Assembly (NCBI GenBank): GCA_947595585.1
Contig: CANQET010000013.1
Coordinates: 1-53,247, forward strand
Direction of reading: 5' to 3'
Origin: an uncultured Clostridia bacterium
Lineage (GTDB): Bacteria; Bacillota; Clostridia; Christensenellales; Borkfalkiaceae
Length of the DNA: 53,247 nucleotides
Shown here: positions 1 to 8,769 of the stretch, in pieces
Layout: the number at the start of each line of letters is the position of its first letter
Position numbering within the stretch: position 1 is the stretch's first letter
The notes under the pieces: model-generated
Told to the model about the DNA's origin: nothing
Seen by the model: only the letters and a program-made list of their open reading frames with translations
Databases searched by the model: none
Program-made: the position numbers and the translations under genes

Positions 1-104
1 TTGAGCGAGCGGAAATCTTCCTCCGCCCAGCGCATGAGTTCCGCGTAGAGCGAGGGAGAAAGCCGAAGCGGCACTTGTTTTTTATTTTTCTCCGTCTCCT
101 TCAT
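1..104 (-). CDS. Arc-like ribbon-helix-helix protein (partial, 5' part only)
   Basis: Only the first 34 codons lie in the window. The peptide starts MKETEKNKKQ, followed by VPLRLSPSLYAELMRWAEED. The basic start, the beta-strand-like VPLRLS and the amphipathic helix resemble Arc/CopG ribbon-helix-helix DNA-binding proteins that end near 'FRSLN'. The ATG overlaps the stop of the upstream membrane protein in an ATGA, so the two are translationally coupled. It is the last visible gene of the SPFH operon. I infer that it could bind the repeated boxes at the operon promoter (5072-5101), because proteins of this fold usually bind short tandem repeats. The family call rests on a short N-terminus. Confidence 0.6.
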   Translation of the reverse strand, partial: MKETEKNKKQVPLRLSPSLYAELMRWAEEDFRSL

Positions 105-1336
105 TTCCCCTCCTCGGAGAGTTTTGCTTTCAGGAGCGCTTCGACGGGGCGCACCTTCCTACGGTAACATGCGAACATGATCATCCAGATGACGAGCGAT
201 ACGATCGCCGCGGGGATGAGAAGCGCCATGATCGAGCTTCCGATGCAATCGGCGAGGACGTCCCCCGCCCCCGTGAAATATCCGACGAGGCCGAGGATGA
301 GGCCGCCCAAGACGGAGCCGACGAGGAAGACGAGGAACATGATGTTCCCCCTTCTCTGCGATCTGATCCACGCCTCTTGAAGTTTTCTACGAAGATCGTC
401 TGCCTCCCCACTTCCGAGCTTGTCGCCGTTGCGCCTGTAAATTTCGTTCTTCTTCGCTTCGAGGGGCAGAAGCAGTGCAAACAGCACGCCCGTCGCCGTG
501 ACGAGGACGCTTCCCGCGAGCAGCCACGAGACCGTCGAGCTCAGCCTGTTCCACAAGTCTCCCAAAAACATCGGAAGGACGATGGCGACGCCCAACGCGA
601 AGCCGACCGAAAACCCGATGATGCTGCTGCGATTGTTGACCCTGCGGAACTCCTCTTTCTCGACGCCTTCCTTCAGGAACATGGCGACGGAGACGGGCAG
701 TTGGGAAAATCCTCGGGCGTTTTCCGCTTCGGCGGCGATCTTCTTCTCGGAGAGCCCGAGCTGTTCGCGCTTGAGCTCTGCGATCTCCTGCTCCGCGGCT
801 TCATAGAGCGCAGCGCGGGCACGGCCCTCGGAGAGCGTATGCAAAAAGGATGCGGTGCCCGTAAGCACGCCGAAGGCGAGGCAGGCGATGAGTAGAATGT
901 AAGAAGGAAGCGAACACGCCGCACAGACGATCGCAGCGACCGCGAGGAGCACACAGGAGAGACCCGTAAGGGCCGTGGAGGCCATCCAAAACGGATCACG
1001 TCTTCCGAGCGTCTTCTCCCAAGCCGCATAGAGTGTTTCGCTGCGCGTCCGCGCTTCCCCGCGCAGCTCGAGTGCGTTCGCGGCGCTCTGGAGTTCGACG
1101 AGGGCACGCAGATACGCCGCCTCATAGGCCCGAAGCCCCACGTCTGCCGCGCTGAAGAGCAGGCCGAGCACCGAAAAAGCGACGGTGAGCGGCAGGTTTT
1201 TCATGACGATCGTAAAGAAGACGGGCACGAGCGCAAGGACTGCGCCCACGATCCCGAAGATCATGCGCGCGCGGCGGAATTTCGCGATCCCTTCCGCACG
1301 CTTGCCAGTGAGATACAGGCGGATAAATTCTTCCAT
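101..1336 (-). CDS. polytopic membrane protein of unknown function
   Basis: 411 residues with about eight hydrophobic segments, near residues 27-45, 50-67, 115-135, 145-165, 238-258, 270-292, 332-355 and 370-395. Charged linkers separate them, and the long cytoplasmic stretch around 170-235 is rich in Glu, Lys and Arg and may be helical. I recognise no catalytic motif or named family. The start is set by AAGGAGG four bases before ATG. It follows the ABC permease by 9 bp and overlaps the RHH gene, so it belongs to the SPFH/NatAB-like operon. The context suggests a membrane-stress or export role, but that is inference. Confidence 0.75.
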   Translation of the reverse strand: MEEFIRLYLTGKRAEGIAKFRRARMIFGIVGAVLALVPVFFTIVMKNLPLTVAFSVLGLLFSAADVGLRAYEAAYLRALVELQSAANALELRGEARTRSETLYAAWEKTLGRRDPFWMASTALTGLSCVLLAVAAIVCAACSLPSYILLIACLAFGVLTGTASFLHTLSEGRARAALYEAAEQEIAELKREQLGLSEKKIAAEAENARGFSQLPVSVAMFLKEGVEKEEFRRVNNRSSIIGFSVGFALGVAIVLPMFLGDLWNRLSSTVSWLLAGSVLVTATGVLFALLLPLEAKKNEIYRRNGDKLGSGEADDLRRKLQEAWIRSQRRGNIMFLVFLVGSVLGGLILGLVGYFTGAGDVLADCIGSSIMALLIPAAIVSLVIWMIMFACYRRKVRPVEALLKAKLSEEGK

Positions 1337-1345
1337 ACTCCCTCC

Positions 1346-2452
1346 TTATTTACCGAACATGATGCGTTCGCTCGAGAGAAGTTTTGTGAGGATGAAGACG
1401 AGCAGGGCCGTGTAGACGAGGTTGATCCCCAGCGAAAGCAGGGACGTGAGCACGGGCAGTTCGCCCTTCAGGATGCCCTGCATGGAGACGACGGCGTTGA
1501 AGATCGGCACCGCCGAGATCCAACTGCCCATCGCGGGCAGGAACGACGTCACGATCGAGAGGACCATCGTGAAGATCATGAGTACGCCCGTATAGGCGGA
1601 GGCCTCCTTCACCGAACGCGAGAGCGCCGAAACTGCGGCGATCGCACTGACGATGAGCGGGACCGTACTCAAAATGAGGACGAGCATGAGGATGTAGCTC
1701 CACACCGAGTAACCGCCCAAAAAGCCGAGGGAGAGCCCCATGAGTTTGGGCATGGAGAGCGCGACGCCCAAAAAGCTCGAGAGCGCGCCGAGCATGGAGA
1801 TACAGGAGAGCGGGATGATCTTCCCGAGGGCGATGTGCGAGCGCTTCGCCGACGTGACGAGGATGGTCGAAAGCGTACCCCGCTCCTTTTCCCCCGCCAC
1901 CGATTCGAGGGTGACGGACATACACGCCGAGAAGATAAAGCAGACGATGAGCATGGGAAGGAGACCCGAGAGGATCTCGGCGCCGATCGCCGCGTCCTCT
2001 TTAACCGTCTCCGCCTCGATGGGGAAGCGCATCCCCACGCCGATGAGAATGGACGAGACGACGGAGTAGAAATATGTACTATCCTCGCTCCCGTTATCGT
2101 AGATGATGCCGACGCTGGCATCCTCGCCGAAGAGATCGAAGTTCTCCGAGAATTTGAGGATGGCGGTCGCCTCCCCATCTCTCACGGCGGCACGCGCCGC
2201 TTCTTCGTCTTCGAGGGGAAGCCATTCCACCTTGTCTTCATTCTCCGAAAGCGTTTGTTCGATGACGGCGACGACGGCGGAGCTTCCCGAGAGGTAGACT
2301 TTGAACTCACGGCGATCATCGGAATGTGCGATCTCCCCGATGAACGTATATAAGAGGAAGATGAGGACCCCGGGGAGCAGCATCGTGATGATGAGGCGGG
2401 GATCGTGAAAGAAGCGGTGAAACTCCTTCTTCATGAGTGCAATGAGCTTCAT
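1346..2452 (-). CDS. ABC-2 type transporter permease, NatB-like
   Basis: 368 residues. One N-terminal membrane segment (about 20-40, after the basic MKKEFHRFFHDPR), a large extracytoplasmic domain (about 45-165) and a block of five to six C-terminal membrane segments give the topology of ABC-2 exporters of the NatB/YhaP type. NatAB pairs export sodium or small toxic compounds; the substrate here cannot be read. Its start overlaps the end of the ATPase gene by 4 bp, so the two subunits are coupled. It is most likely the membrane half of the exporter whose ATPase is at 2449-3222. Confidence 0.85.
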   Translation of the reverse strand: MKLIALMKKEFHRFFHDPRLIITMLLPGVLIFLLYTFIGEIAHSDDRREFKVYLSGSSAVVAVIEQTLSENEDKVEWLPLEDEEAARAAVRDGEATAILKFSENFDLFGEDASVGIIYDNGSEDSTYFYSVVSSILIGVGMRFPIEAETVKEDAAIGAEILSGLLPMLIVCFIFSACMSVTLESVAGEKERGTLSTILVTSAKRSHIALGKIIPLSCISMLGALSSFLGVALSMPKLMGLSLGFLGGYSVWSYILMLVLILSTVPLIVSAIAAVSALSRSVKEASAYTGVLMIFTMVLSIVTSFLPAMGSWISAVPIFNAVVSMQGILKGELPVLTSLLSLGINLVYTALLVFILTKLLSSERIMFGK

Positions 2453-3222
2453 ACGATCTCCCCCTTTCTCTCGCGGTACATGCGGAAAAACGTCTCCTCA
2501 AGATTGCCCATCGCAACCTCTTCGAGTGTCCCTTCGGCGGCGAGCTTGCCGTCGATGATGATCCCGACGCGGTCGCAGAGCTTCTCGACGAGGGAGAAGA
2601 TGTGCGTGGAGAGCAAAATGCTCTTGCCCATCGCCTTGAGCTCGCACAAAAAGTCGGTGACGACTTTGGCGGTGAGCACGTCGAGGCCGTTGGTCGGTTC
2701 GTCGAAGATGACGACTTCGGGATCGTGGACGATGGAGATGACGAGCGAGATCTTCTGTAGCATGCCCGTCGAGAGGTCCTTTACGGGCACTTCGGCGAAT
2801 TTATCGATGCCGAAGCGGGCAAAGAGTTCGCGTTTGCGCTCTGCGACGACCTGCTTCTCCACGCCGTGCATGGCGCCGAAGAACCCGAAGAGATAATCGG
2901 GCGTGAAGAACCCCTCGAGCTTCAGATCGCTCGTGAGAAACCCCACGACGTCACGCACCCGCTCGGGCTCCTTCACGATGGAGTGACCGCATAAGAAGGC
3001 ATCGCCCTCGTCGGGCCGAATGAGCGTGGAGAGCATGCGGAGCGCCGTCGTCTTGCCGGCGCCGTTGGGCCCCAAGAGGCCGTAGATCTCCCCGCGATAC
3101 GCCGAAAACGAGAGGCCGTTCACCGCGACGCGGCGGGTCTCCCCCGTCTTCTCGATCCGCTGTTGTTTTTTGGAGAGCGTGAAGGTCTTCTTGAGCCCTT
3201 CCGCCCGTACGATCTCTTCCAT
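2449..3222 (-). CDS. ABC transporter ATP-binding protein, NatA-like
   Basis: 257 residues, the usual length for a stand-alone ABC-2 ATPase. Walker A is GPNGAGKTT near residue 52, the signature is LSTGM (a G-to-T variant of LSGGQ, common in NatA-type proteins), and Walker B is VVIFDEPTNGLD followed by the H-loop STH. It should energise the permease encoded directly downstream. The gene lies 9 bp after the small membrane protein gene and overlaps the permease gene, inside the SPFH operon. Confidence 0.92.
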   Translation of the reverse strand: MEEIVRAEGLKKTFTLSKKQQRIEKTGETRRVAVNGLSFSAYRGEIYGLLGPNGAGKTTALRMLSTLIRPDEGDAFLCGHSIVKEPERVRDVVGFLTSDLKLEGFFTPDYLFGFFGAMHGVEKQVVAERKRELFARFGIDKFAEVPVKDLSTGMLQKISLVISIVHDPEVVIFDEPTNGLDVLTAKVVTDFLCELKAMGKSILLSTHIFSLVEKLCDRVGIIIDGKLAAEGTLEEVAMGNLEETFFRMYRERKGEIV

Positions 3223-3231
3223 ATTATTCCT

Positions 3232-3852
3232 TTAGTCCCCGATCTCGTCGTAGACGATGAATTCATTTTCGGCCATGAAGGCGCTGTATTCTGCGCGGAA
3301 GGCCTTCGCGGTGCAGAGGTTGGAATAGAGCTGTCTCTCGAGGACAAACTTCTTTTTGCGGAGCGCGACGAGCTCGGTTTCGGTCATTTCGCGGCGCAAA
3401 TTCGGTTTCTCGAAAACTTCCGTGAGTTCATCGTCGGAGTTTGCCTTTACGACCTCTCTGACGCCGTCTGAAACATACGTTGCACCTTCGTCCGAGGTCT
3501 GCCCCGCGAGAATGAGTTCCCGTACCGTCGCGCCCTCATACTGATCGACGACAAAACATTTGCCGCGCTTCGGGACGCACAGATCGTAGGGTTTGCCGTA
3601 GGAAAGGTACCAAAGCAGAACCGTGCAATCATCTGCCGCGAACTGCGCTTCGAGCCGCGTGCGCTCCTCATCGGTCTGTTTGCGGTTCGCCCACTTCACC
3701 CATACGTCCAAAAAGGCGCTGAGCGCTACGAGAAAGGCGGGGAGCGCGATCCCATACATCCAGGGCATATCGCGCCAAAGCCCGATCCCAAAGCAGGTTA
3801 TGGCGGCGATCAATGCGATCGTCGCCACGGCGATCTCGATTGCCCGTTTCAT
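3232..3852 (-). CDS. small membrane protein with cytoplasmic domain, unknown
   Basis: 206 residues from the ATG at 3852, chosen because GGGAGGAT lies just upstream; a longer in-frame reading to 3951 would run into the hairpin repeat and looks non-coding. Two adjacent hydrophobic segments (about 6-23 and 27-44) are followed by a soluble, Glu/Lys-rich domain of about 150 residues. I recognise no family. It sits between the SPFH gene and the NatAB-like genes, so a job with either is plausible. Confidence 0.7.
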   Translation of the reverse strand: MKRAIEIAVATIALIAAITCFGIGLWRDMPWMYGIALPAFLVALSAFLDVWVKWANRKQTDEERTRLEAQFAADDCTVLLWYLSYGKPYDLCVPKRGKCFVVDQYEGATVRELILAGQTSDEGATYVSDGVREVVKANSDDELTEVFEKPNLRREMTETELVALRKKKFVLERQLYSNLCTAKAFRAEYSAFMAENEFIVYDEIGD

Positions 3853-3870
3853 AAAACCAAATCCTCCCGT

Positions 3871-4097
3871 GCGTACTTTACCCCTCACGGAAATTTCTCG
3901 GCACGAGAAATTTCGTGAGCAAGCTAAAATGATGTGCGCGAGCAAAACCACGCTTTTGCGCTGCGCGACTCAATTTGCTACGCCACCGCACGCTTCTTGT
4001 CTTTCAGAACAGACATGATTGCGGCCGACGGGGCTGTGAGGTGTACTTTCCTAACCCCTCACGGAAATTTCTTTTCCACCGAAAAGAAATTCCGTGA
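3871..4097. repeat. two copies of a palindromic hairpin repeat in the SPFH-to-membrane-protein gap
   Basis: The gap holds two related stem-loops, 3884-3919 (17-base arm, 3-base loop) and 4059-4097 (18-base arm, 4-base loop), each with a single bulged base. Both contain CCCCTCACGGAAATTTCT and both are preceded by GTACTTT. The second starts three bases after the SPFH stop codon. Neither has a convincing U-tract on the minus strand, so they look more like mRNA-protecting or mobile palindromic elements than terminators. The 140 bp between them holds no gene I can support. Confidence 0.75.
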
Positions 4098-4100
4098 ACC

Positions 4101-5054
4101 TTAGTAGATACTTCCCGTGCCGACGACGGGCTGGGCATCGCGGTTGCCGCAGAGGACGACGAGGAGATTAGAGACCATCTGGGCCTTGCGCTCGTCGTCG
4201 AGCTCCACGATCTCCTCCTCGGAGAGCTTATTGAGCGCCATTTGTACCATGGAGACGGCGCCTTCCACGATCTTCTGACGGGCGGCGATGATGGCCGAAG
4301 CCTGTTGCCGCTGAAGCATGGCCGCCGCGATCTCGGGCGCATAGGCAAGGTGGGAGATACGGGCTTCCAGAATTTCGATGCCCGCCATCGTCGTGCGCTG
4401 CTGAAGTTCTTCACGCAGGACGGCCGCGATCTCCTGCGAACTGCCGCGGAGCGAGGTCTCGTCGCCGTTCGTGGAGACGTCGTAGGGATACTGCCTTGCA
4501 ACTTGGCGGATGGCAGCATCGCACTGCGTGGAGAGATACGCCATATAATTTTCCACGTTGAAGACGGCGCGTGCGGTATTCGTGATCCGCCAGATGACGA
4601 CGACGGAGATTTCGATGGGATTGCCCTCTTCGTCGTTGACTTTCTGTTTATCGTTGTTGAGCGTCATCGCCTTCAACGAGATCTTGCGTGCGAAGCCTGC
4701 CGCCGTGCTCCTTGCGGGGTTGACGGACGAGCAGAACGGATTCACCCAAAAGAAGCCGTCCCGCTTCAAGGTGCCGTAGTACTTGCCGAAGAGCGTGAGG
4801 ACATACGCCTCGTTGGGCTGAAGAAGTTTGAAGCCGCTGACCATAAAGAAATTGATGACCAAAATGACGCCGCCCGCAAAGGCAAGCGCGATGAGCGGAT
4901 CGTATTCATTCGCAAAGATCGAACCGAGCGCAATGAGCGCGATCCCGCAGGCGCCGATCAAGATGATCACAAAAAGCATCAGCCACCCGTTTTTCTCGTG
5001 TGCGGGCTTCTCTGTGATTTTGTCGAATTCCTCGACGTTGAATTTCTGTTCCAT
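4101..5054 (-). CDS. SPFH/band 7 domain membrane protein
   Basis: 317 residues. Two hydrophobic segments (about 24-46 and 53-73) are followed by an SPFH/band 7 domain (about 75-260) with [19 protein letters not shown], then [14 protein letters not shown] and the stomatin-type [20 protein letters not shown], and a helical Ala/Gln-rich end. Such proteins oligomerise on membranes and scaffold microdomains, often beside stress-response or transport genes. It is the first gene of its operon, with GGAGGG before the ATG and a strong promoter (5093-5121). The last gene visible in the operon is an RHH protein. Confidence 0.9.
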   Translation of the reverse strand: MEQKFNVEEFDKITEKPAHEKNGWLMLFVIILIGACGIALIALGSIFANEYDPLIALAFAGGVILVINFFMVSGFKLLQPNEAYVLTLFGKYYGTLKRDGFFWVNPFCSSVNPARSTAAGFARKISLKAMTLNNDKQKVNDEEGNPIEISVVVIWRITNTARAVFNVENYMAYLSTQCDAAIRQVARQYPYDVSTNGDETSLRGSSQEIAAVLREELQQRTTMAGIEILEARISHLAYAPEIAAAMLQRQQASAIIAARQKIVEGAVSMVQMALNKLSEEEIVELDDERKAQMVSNLLVVLCGNRDAQPVVGTGSIY

Positions 5055-5071
5055 GACTACCCTCCGAAAAG

Positions 5072-5121
5072 TGATATCATTTTGATATCATCATGATAGC
5101 ACAACTTTGGGGCGCTGTCAA
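5072..5121 (-). promoter_or_regulatory. SPFH operon promoter with three operator-like boxes
   Basis: On the minus strand TTGACA (5116-5121) and TATCAT (5093-5098) are 17 bp apart, and TGC precedes the -10 hexamer as an extended -10. From the -10 towards the start codon lie boxes of TGATATCA (5072-5079), TGATATCA (5083-5090) and TGATAGCA (5094-5101), each 11 bp from the next. They would cover the -10 and the transcription start, the usual place for repression. Confidence 0.85.
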
Positions 5122-5151
5122 GGGTTTTTCATGCGATTTTTGAAAAATTTA

Positions 5152-5176
5152 CGCCCCGCTCCAAATGAGCGAGGCG
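5152..5176 (-). terminator. intrinsic terminator of the nrdR-to-ribF gene cluster
   Basis: A 10-bp GC-rich stem with one G-U pair and a 5-base loop is followed on the minus strand by TAAATTTTT. It lies about 45 bp after the stop of the endonuclease-IV-like gene and separates it from the SPFH promoter. Confidence 0.7.
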
Positions 5177-5220
5177 CAGCCGAAGAACACTATTCCTATT
5201 TATAAAATTGGGGCGAAACC

Positions 5221-6069
5221 TCAGAGCGCCGCATACATCTGTTTCATCGCGGCGGCGTCCTCCGCCTGCGTGCCTGCAGACTCGGAGACGACATAGGGCT
5301 CGAGCGAAAGCGCATGCAAGACCTTGGCAAGCGGCGCGAACTCGGGGCCGTACTCCGTATCCTCGAAGGTGAGGTGACGGATCTCCCCCTTGGCGCCGTA
5401 TTGGATCTTGGAAAAGTGCACATGGAAGTTTTTCATGCGCGCGGCGCTGAGCTCGCCTATCATATATTCGAGGCGGGAAGCATAGTCGGCTTCACCCTTC
5501 AAACTCCCCTGTTCGCGAGCGTTGACATGCCCGAAATCGACACATGGGGTATAGATCTCATCGATTTTACAGAAGCGGACGATCTCCTCGATCGTGCCGA
5601 TCTGCCCCGTCTTTCCCATCGTCTCGGGGCAATATGTAAGGTCGTCGAGGCCGCTTGCGTGGATGAGCTCGGCGAGCATCGTCAGCCGCTCTTCGGTGAG
5701 CTGCACGGCCCTTTCGCGGGAAAGTTTTCCCTGTGCAGCGGGGTGGAAGACGAGCCGCGTCCCCCCCATCGCCCGAAGCATTTTCGCGCTCTCGAGGATA
5801 TAGCCGAAGGACTTTTCCACCATCTCCCGCTCGGTGTTGGCGAAGTTGATGAAGTAGGGCGCATGGACGCTGATCTCCACGCCCGCTTCCTCAAATGCGG
5901 CACGGATCGAAGCCGCCTTTTTCTCCGTCATATGGACGCCCCGCCCGAAGGAATATTCATAGCAATCCAGCCCGCGTTCCTTCACGAAGCGCGCCGCGTC
6001 CTCGGTATGTTCCAAGCCCGCGGCGTAGAAGCTCAACCCGTTGCCGCTCGGTCCGAATTTTATCATCAT
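5221..6069 (-). CDS. TIM-barrel AP endonuclease family protein (endonuclease IV-like)
   Basis: 282 residues from the ATG at 6069, which overlaps the ribF stop in an ATGA and has AAGGAG upstream. The order of likely metal ligands follows the Nfo/AP-endonuclease-2 family: SVHAPYF, LVFHPAAQGK, CPETMGKTGQIG, CVDFGHVNA, NFHVHFS and a late SESAG. Typical activity is cleavage 5' of abasic sites with a tri-zinc centre. The match is good, but sugar-isomerase-like barrels share the fold, so the exact substrate is less certain. It is the last gene of the translation cluster. Confidence 0.85.
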   Translation of the reverse strand: MMIKFGPSGNGLSFYAAGLEHTEDAARFVKERGLDCYEYSFGRGVHMTEKKAASIRAAFEEAGVEISVHAPYFINFANTEREMVEKSFGYILESAKMLRAMGGTRLVFHPAAQGKLSRERAVQLTEERLTMLAELIHASGLDDLTYCPETMGKTGQIGTIEEIVRFCKIDEIYTPCVDFGHVNAREQGSLKGEADYASRLEYMIGELSAARMKNFHVHFSKIQYGAKGEIRHLTFEDTEYGPEFAPLAKVLHALSLEPYVVSESAGTQAEDAAAMKQMYAAL

Positions 6070-6965
6070 TCGCTCTCCTTTAATCTTTGGATATCCTTCC
6101 CAAGCTGTGCCCGCAGGGCCTCTTGGGAGGGAAAAGTTTGGATCCCGCGGTAAAACTGCGTGGGATAGATGCGCACGCGCGTGCCGTAGAGGTCCCCCGA
6201 AAATCCATCGAGGTAGGCCTCGATCTTGCGCTCTGTAACGCCGAACGTCGGACGGGCGCCGATGTTGACGATGGTGGGATACGTCCCCCGTTCCGTCACG
6301 CACACGCCGCCGTAGACCCCGTCGGGCGGAAGCAATTTCTCGGCGGGAGGCGAGAGATTGAGCGTGGGGAAGCCGTAGGTCCTGCCCACCTCTCTTCCGT
6401 GCTCCACGGTGCCCTGTATGAAGAAGCCCCCCGAAAGGAGGTCCGCCCCGCCGCAGAGACAGGCGTTCAGGCGGGAAAGCTCGCCCGTGCTAAGATAAGC
6501 CTTACAGGCGGATGTGGAGAGTTTTCGTGCTCTGCCGCTCTCTTCGGCGAGATATTTCACCGTCTTTTGTACGGAGATCGGGCGGGACGTGAAGCGTTGC
6601 AAGAGCTCCGCCGTCCCCTTTGCGCCCTTGCCGAAGCGAAAATCTTCGCCGCAGACGATCTTATCTGCCGCGATCGTCGAGAAAAGTTTGCGTGCGAAGT
6701 CTTCGGCAGAAGTCGCCTTGAGCGCCTGCGTGAAGCCGATCTCGCACACGGCATCGACCCCCGCCGCGGCGAAGACGAACTCCCGCTCCGCCATGGTGAA
6801 GAGTTCTCTTCCCTTGGCGCCCGAGATCGTCGTCAAGACGACGGGCAGCCCCGCCTCTTTGGCCGTATCCAAGAGCCGTCTGTGGCCGAGATGCAGGCCG
6901 TCGAACCCGCCGAGCACGAGCGTGCAGGGCGAGATATAGGTTTCCCCGAACGAAAACTTCAGCAT
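6066..6965 (-). CDS. ribF: bifunctional riboflavin kinase/FAD synthetase
   Basis: 299 residues, normal for RibF. The N-terminal FAD synthetase half has the nucleotidyltransferase motif GGFDGLHLGHRRLL and GEDFRFGKGAKG; the C-terminal kinase half has GREVGRTYGFPTLNL, DGVYGG, VNIGARPTFG and a late EAYLDGFSGDLYG. It makes FMN and FAD from riboflavin. It overlaps truB by 7 bp and the endonuclease-like gene by 4 bp. A truB-ribF pair is classic in Firmicutes. Confidence 0.96.
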   Translation of the reverse strand: MLKFSFGETYISPCTLVLGGFDGLHLGHRRLLDTAKEAGLPVVLTTISGAKGRELFTMAEREFVFAAAGVDAVCEIGFTQALKATSAEDFARKLFSTIAADKIVCGEDFRFGKGAKGTAELLQRFTSRPISVQKTVKYLAEESGRARKLSTSACKAYLSTGELSRLNACLCGGADLLSGGFFIQGTVEHGREVGRTYGFPTLNLSPPAEKLLPPDGVYGGVCVTERGTYPTIVNIGARPTFGVTERKIEAYLDGFSGDLYGTRVRIYPTQFYRGIQTFPSQEALRAQLGKDIQRLKESE

Positions 6966-7807
6966 AACTTCTTCCCGGGGCGCAATTCGCCTCCCTCCAC
7001 GACGCCTGTTCCGTAGAATTCGCCCCCGCGGTAGATCTTATAGGTGCCGTCGGGGCGGTCGATCGCGAAGCGGACGCCGCGATAATAGCGTTCGTCCTCG
7101 ACTTCGAGCGCGGGGAAGGGAAGAAGCGTATCCGTCGGAATGAGATATTGCCCGAGGTTTTCCGCGGTAAGCGCGGAGAGCGGGACGGCCGTCTCCTCGG
7201 TGAAGGCGCCGCTCGCGGTGCGGCGGAGCGCCGTCGTATACCCCTGCGTGCCGAGCGCCGCGGCGAGGTCCCGCGAGAGAGAACGGATATAGGTCCCCCC
7301 GCTGCATTCGATGCGGAACTCGAATTCGTCGGGGGAGGCTTCCCCCACGAGCGCAAAGGAAAAGATTTCCACGCGCTTTGCGGGAAGGGTGAACTCCTGC
7401 CCGTCGCGGGCGAGCTCGTAGCCCCGCTTCCCATCGATGCAACGGGCGGAAAACTTGGGCGGGATCTGCGAGATCTCCCCGAGAAATCGATATAGGGCCC
7501 CCTCTATTTCCGCTTTTTCGGGGATCCTTCCTCCGAGGACGACTTCGCCCTCGCCGTCGAGCGTCTCCGTGGTCGCGCCGAAGCGAAACCGCGCAAGGTA
7601 GGTCTTCTTTTTGGACAGAAAATAATCAAAGAGGCGGTTTGCGTTCCCTATGCCGACGGGAAGCACCCCCGAGGCGAGCGGATCGAGGGTGCCGAAGTGC
7701 CCGCACGGGATCTTGCCGTAGCCCAAACGAAGGAGCCGCTTGACGCAGTTCACGACATAGACCGATGTATCGCCCCGCCGCTTATCGATGTTGAGAAAGC
7801 CCGTCAT
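6959..7807 (-). CDS. truB: tRNA pseudouridine(55) synthase
   Basis: 282 residues. The catalytic motif GHFGTLDPLASGVLP places the nucleophile at Asp42, and the N-terminus has the NIDKRRGDTS form of the family's N-K-P-G-x-T/S motif, with Arg-Arg in place of Pro. YLARFRFGATTETLDGEG and CSGGTYIRSLSRDLA follow. It isomerises U55 in the T-loop of tRNAs. The ATG overlaps the nrnA stop by 4 bp. Confidence 0.95.
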   Translation of the reverse strand: MTGFLNIDKRRGDTSVYVVNCVKRLLRLGYGKIPCGHFGTLDPLASGVLPVGIGNANRLFDYFLSKKKTYLARFRFGATTETLDGEGEVVLGGRIPEKAEIEGALYRFLGEISQIPPKFSARCIDGKRGYELARDGQEFTLPAKRVEIFSFALVGEASPDEFEFRIECSGGTYIRSLSRDLAAALGTQGYTTALRRTASGAFTEETAVPLSALTAENLGQYLIPTDTLLPFPALEVEDERYYRGVRFAIDRPDGTYKIYRGGEFYGTGVVEGGELRPGKKLC

Positions 7808-8769
7808 AGATCCTCCGCATGCTGCCAGACCGCGTAGCGGAGCTTATCGCAGATCTCCTCGTAGTCGCCGAAGAGCATACAGCCCGCGGCGAGCACGTGT
7901 CCTCCGCCGCCGAACGTACGGGCGACCGCGTTGACGTCCGTCCGTCCCTTGGAGCGCAGGGAGACTTTGTATTGCCCCTTCTTCATCTCGAGCAGACAGA
8001 TGCTCGTCTCCACGCAGTCGATGGAGAGCGCGAAATCGACGATCCCCTCGGTGGCGTCCCCCTGCAAACCGTAGTGCGAGAGCCGCTCTGCCGTGACGAG
8101 GGCGATCGCGAGCGTATCCTCGGAGAGAAAGCGGAGCTTGGAGATGACTTCCGCATAGAGAAGGGCGCGGGCCTTGCTCTTTTTGCGGAGCATCTCATAG
8201 CCGATGCGGGAGACGTCCGCCCCGCCGTCGGCGGCAAGCGCGGCCGCACGGAAGGTATCGCCGTTGACGTCGCCGTGTGAAAATCCGCCCGAATCCGTCA
8301 CCATGCCGAGCATGAGAAAATCGGCAAGGTCCCCCTCGATCTTCACGCCAAGCGCCGCAATGAGCTCGGCGATGTTCTCGCAGTTGCTTGCCCGCTCGCG
8401 GACAAAATTATAGGCCGCGAAGTTCGTATTGGAGATATGGTGGTCGATATTTACGGTGATCTTTTTGCGCAGTGCACCGCGGAAGACGGGCTCGAGCGCC
8501 CCGAAGCGCGCAAGGTCGCTCGTATCGACGGCGATATACGCCTCGGCATCGAGCGTGGGGCAGAGCTTGATCTCCTTGATGCCCGGCAAAAAGCCGTACA
8601 TCGCGGGGATCTCCCCCTCATTTACGACTTCGTTCGCGATCCCGCATACGGAAAGAGCGCGGGACAGCGCCATGCCGCTCCCGAGCGTATCGCCGTCGGG
8701 CCGTACATGGGTGAAGATCACCGCGCTCTTGATGTTTTTCAGAATGTTTGCGATCTCAAGGATGCTCAT
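7804..8769 (-). CDS. nrnA: bifunctional oligoribonuclease/PAP phosphatase NrnA (DHH family)
   Basis: 321 residues with all DHH phosphoesterase motifs: HVRPDGDTLGS, VDTSD, NIDHHISN and a C-terminal DHHA1 domain ending in FGGGGHVLAAGC. NrnA degrades nano-RNAs and dephosphorylates pAp. Its place between rbfA and truB is the common Firmicutes order. ATGA overlaps with both neighbours make it tightly coupled. Confidence 0.93.
   Translation of the reverse strand: MSILEIANILKNIKSAVIFTHVRPDGDTLGSGMALSRALSVCGIANEVVNEGEIPAMYGFLPGIKEIKLCPTLDAEAYIAVDTSDLARFGALEPVFRGALRKKITVNIDHHISNTNFAAYNFVRERASNCENIAELIAALGVKIEGDLADFLMLGMVTDSGGFSHGDVNGDTFRAAALAADGGADVSRIGYEMLRKKSKARALLYAEVISKLRFLSEDTLAIALVTAERLSHYGLQGDATEGIVDFALSIDCVETSICLLEMKKGQYKVSLRSKGRTDVNAVARTFGGGGHVLAAGCMLFGDYEEICDKLRYAVWQHAEDL

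Noticed and set aside
3853..3951. 33-residue N-terminal extension of the membrane protein at 3232-3852
   Set aside because: It is encoded by the palindromic repeat and lies upstream of a good ribosome binding site and ATG.
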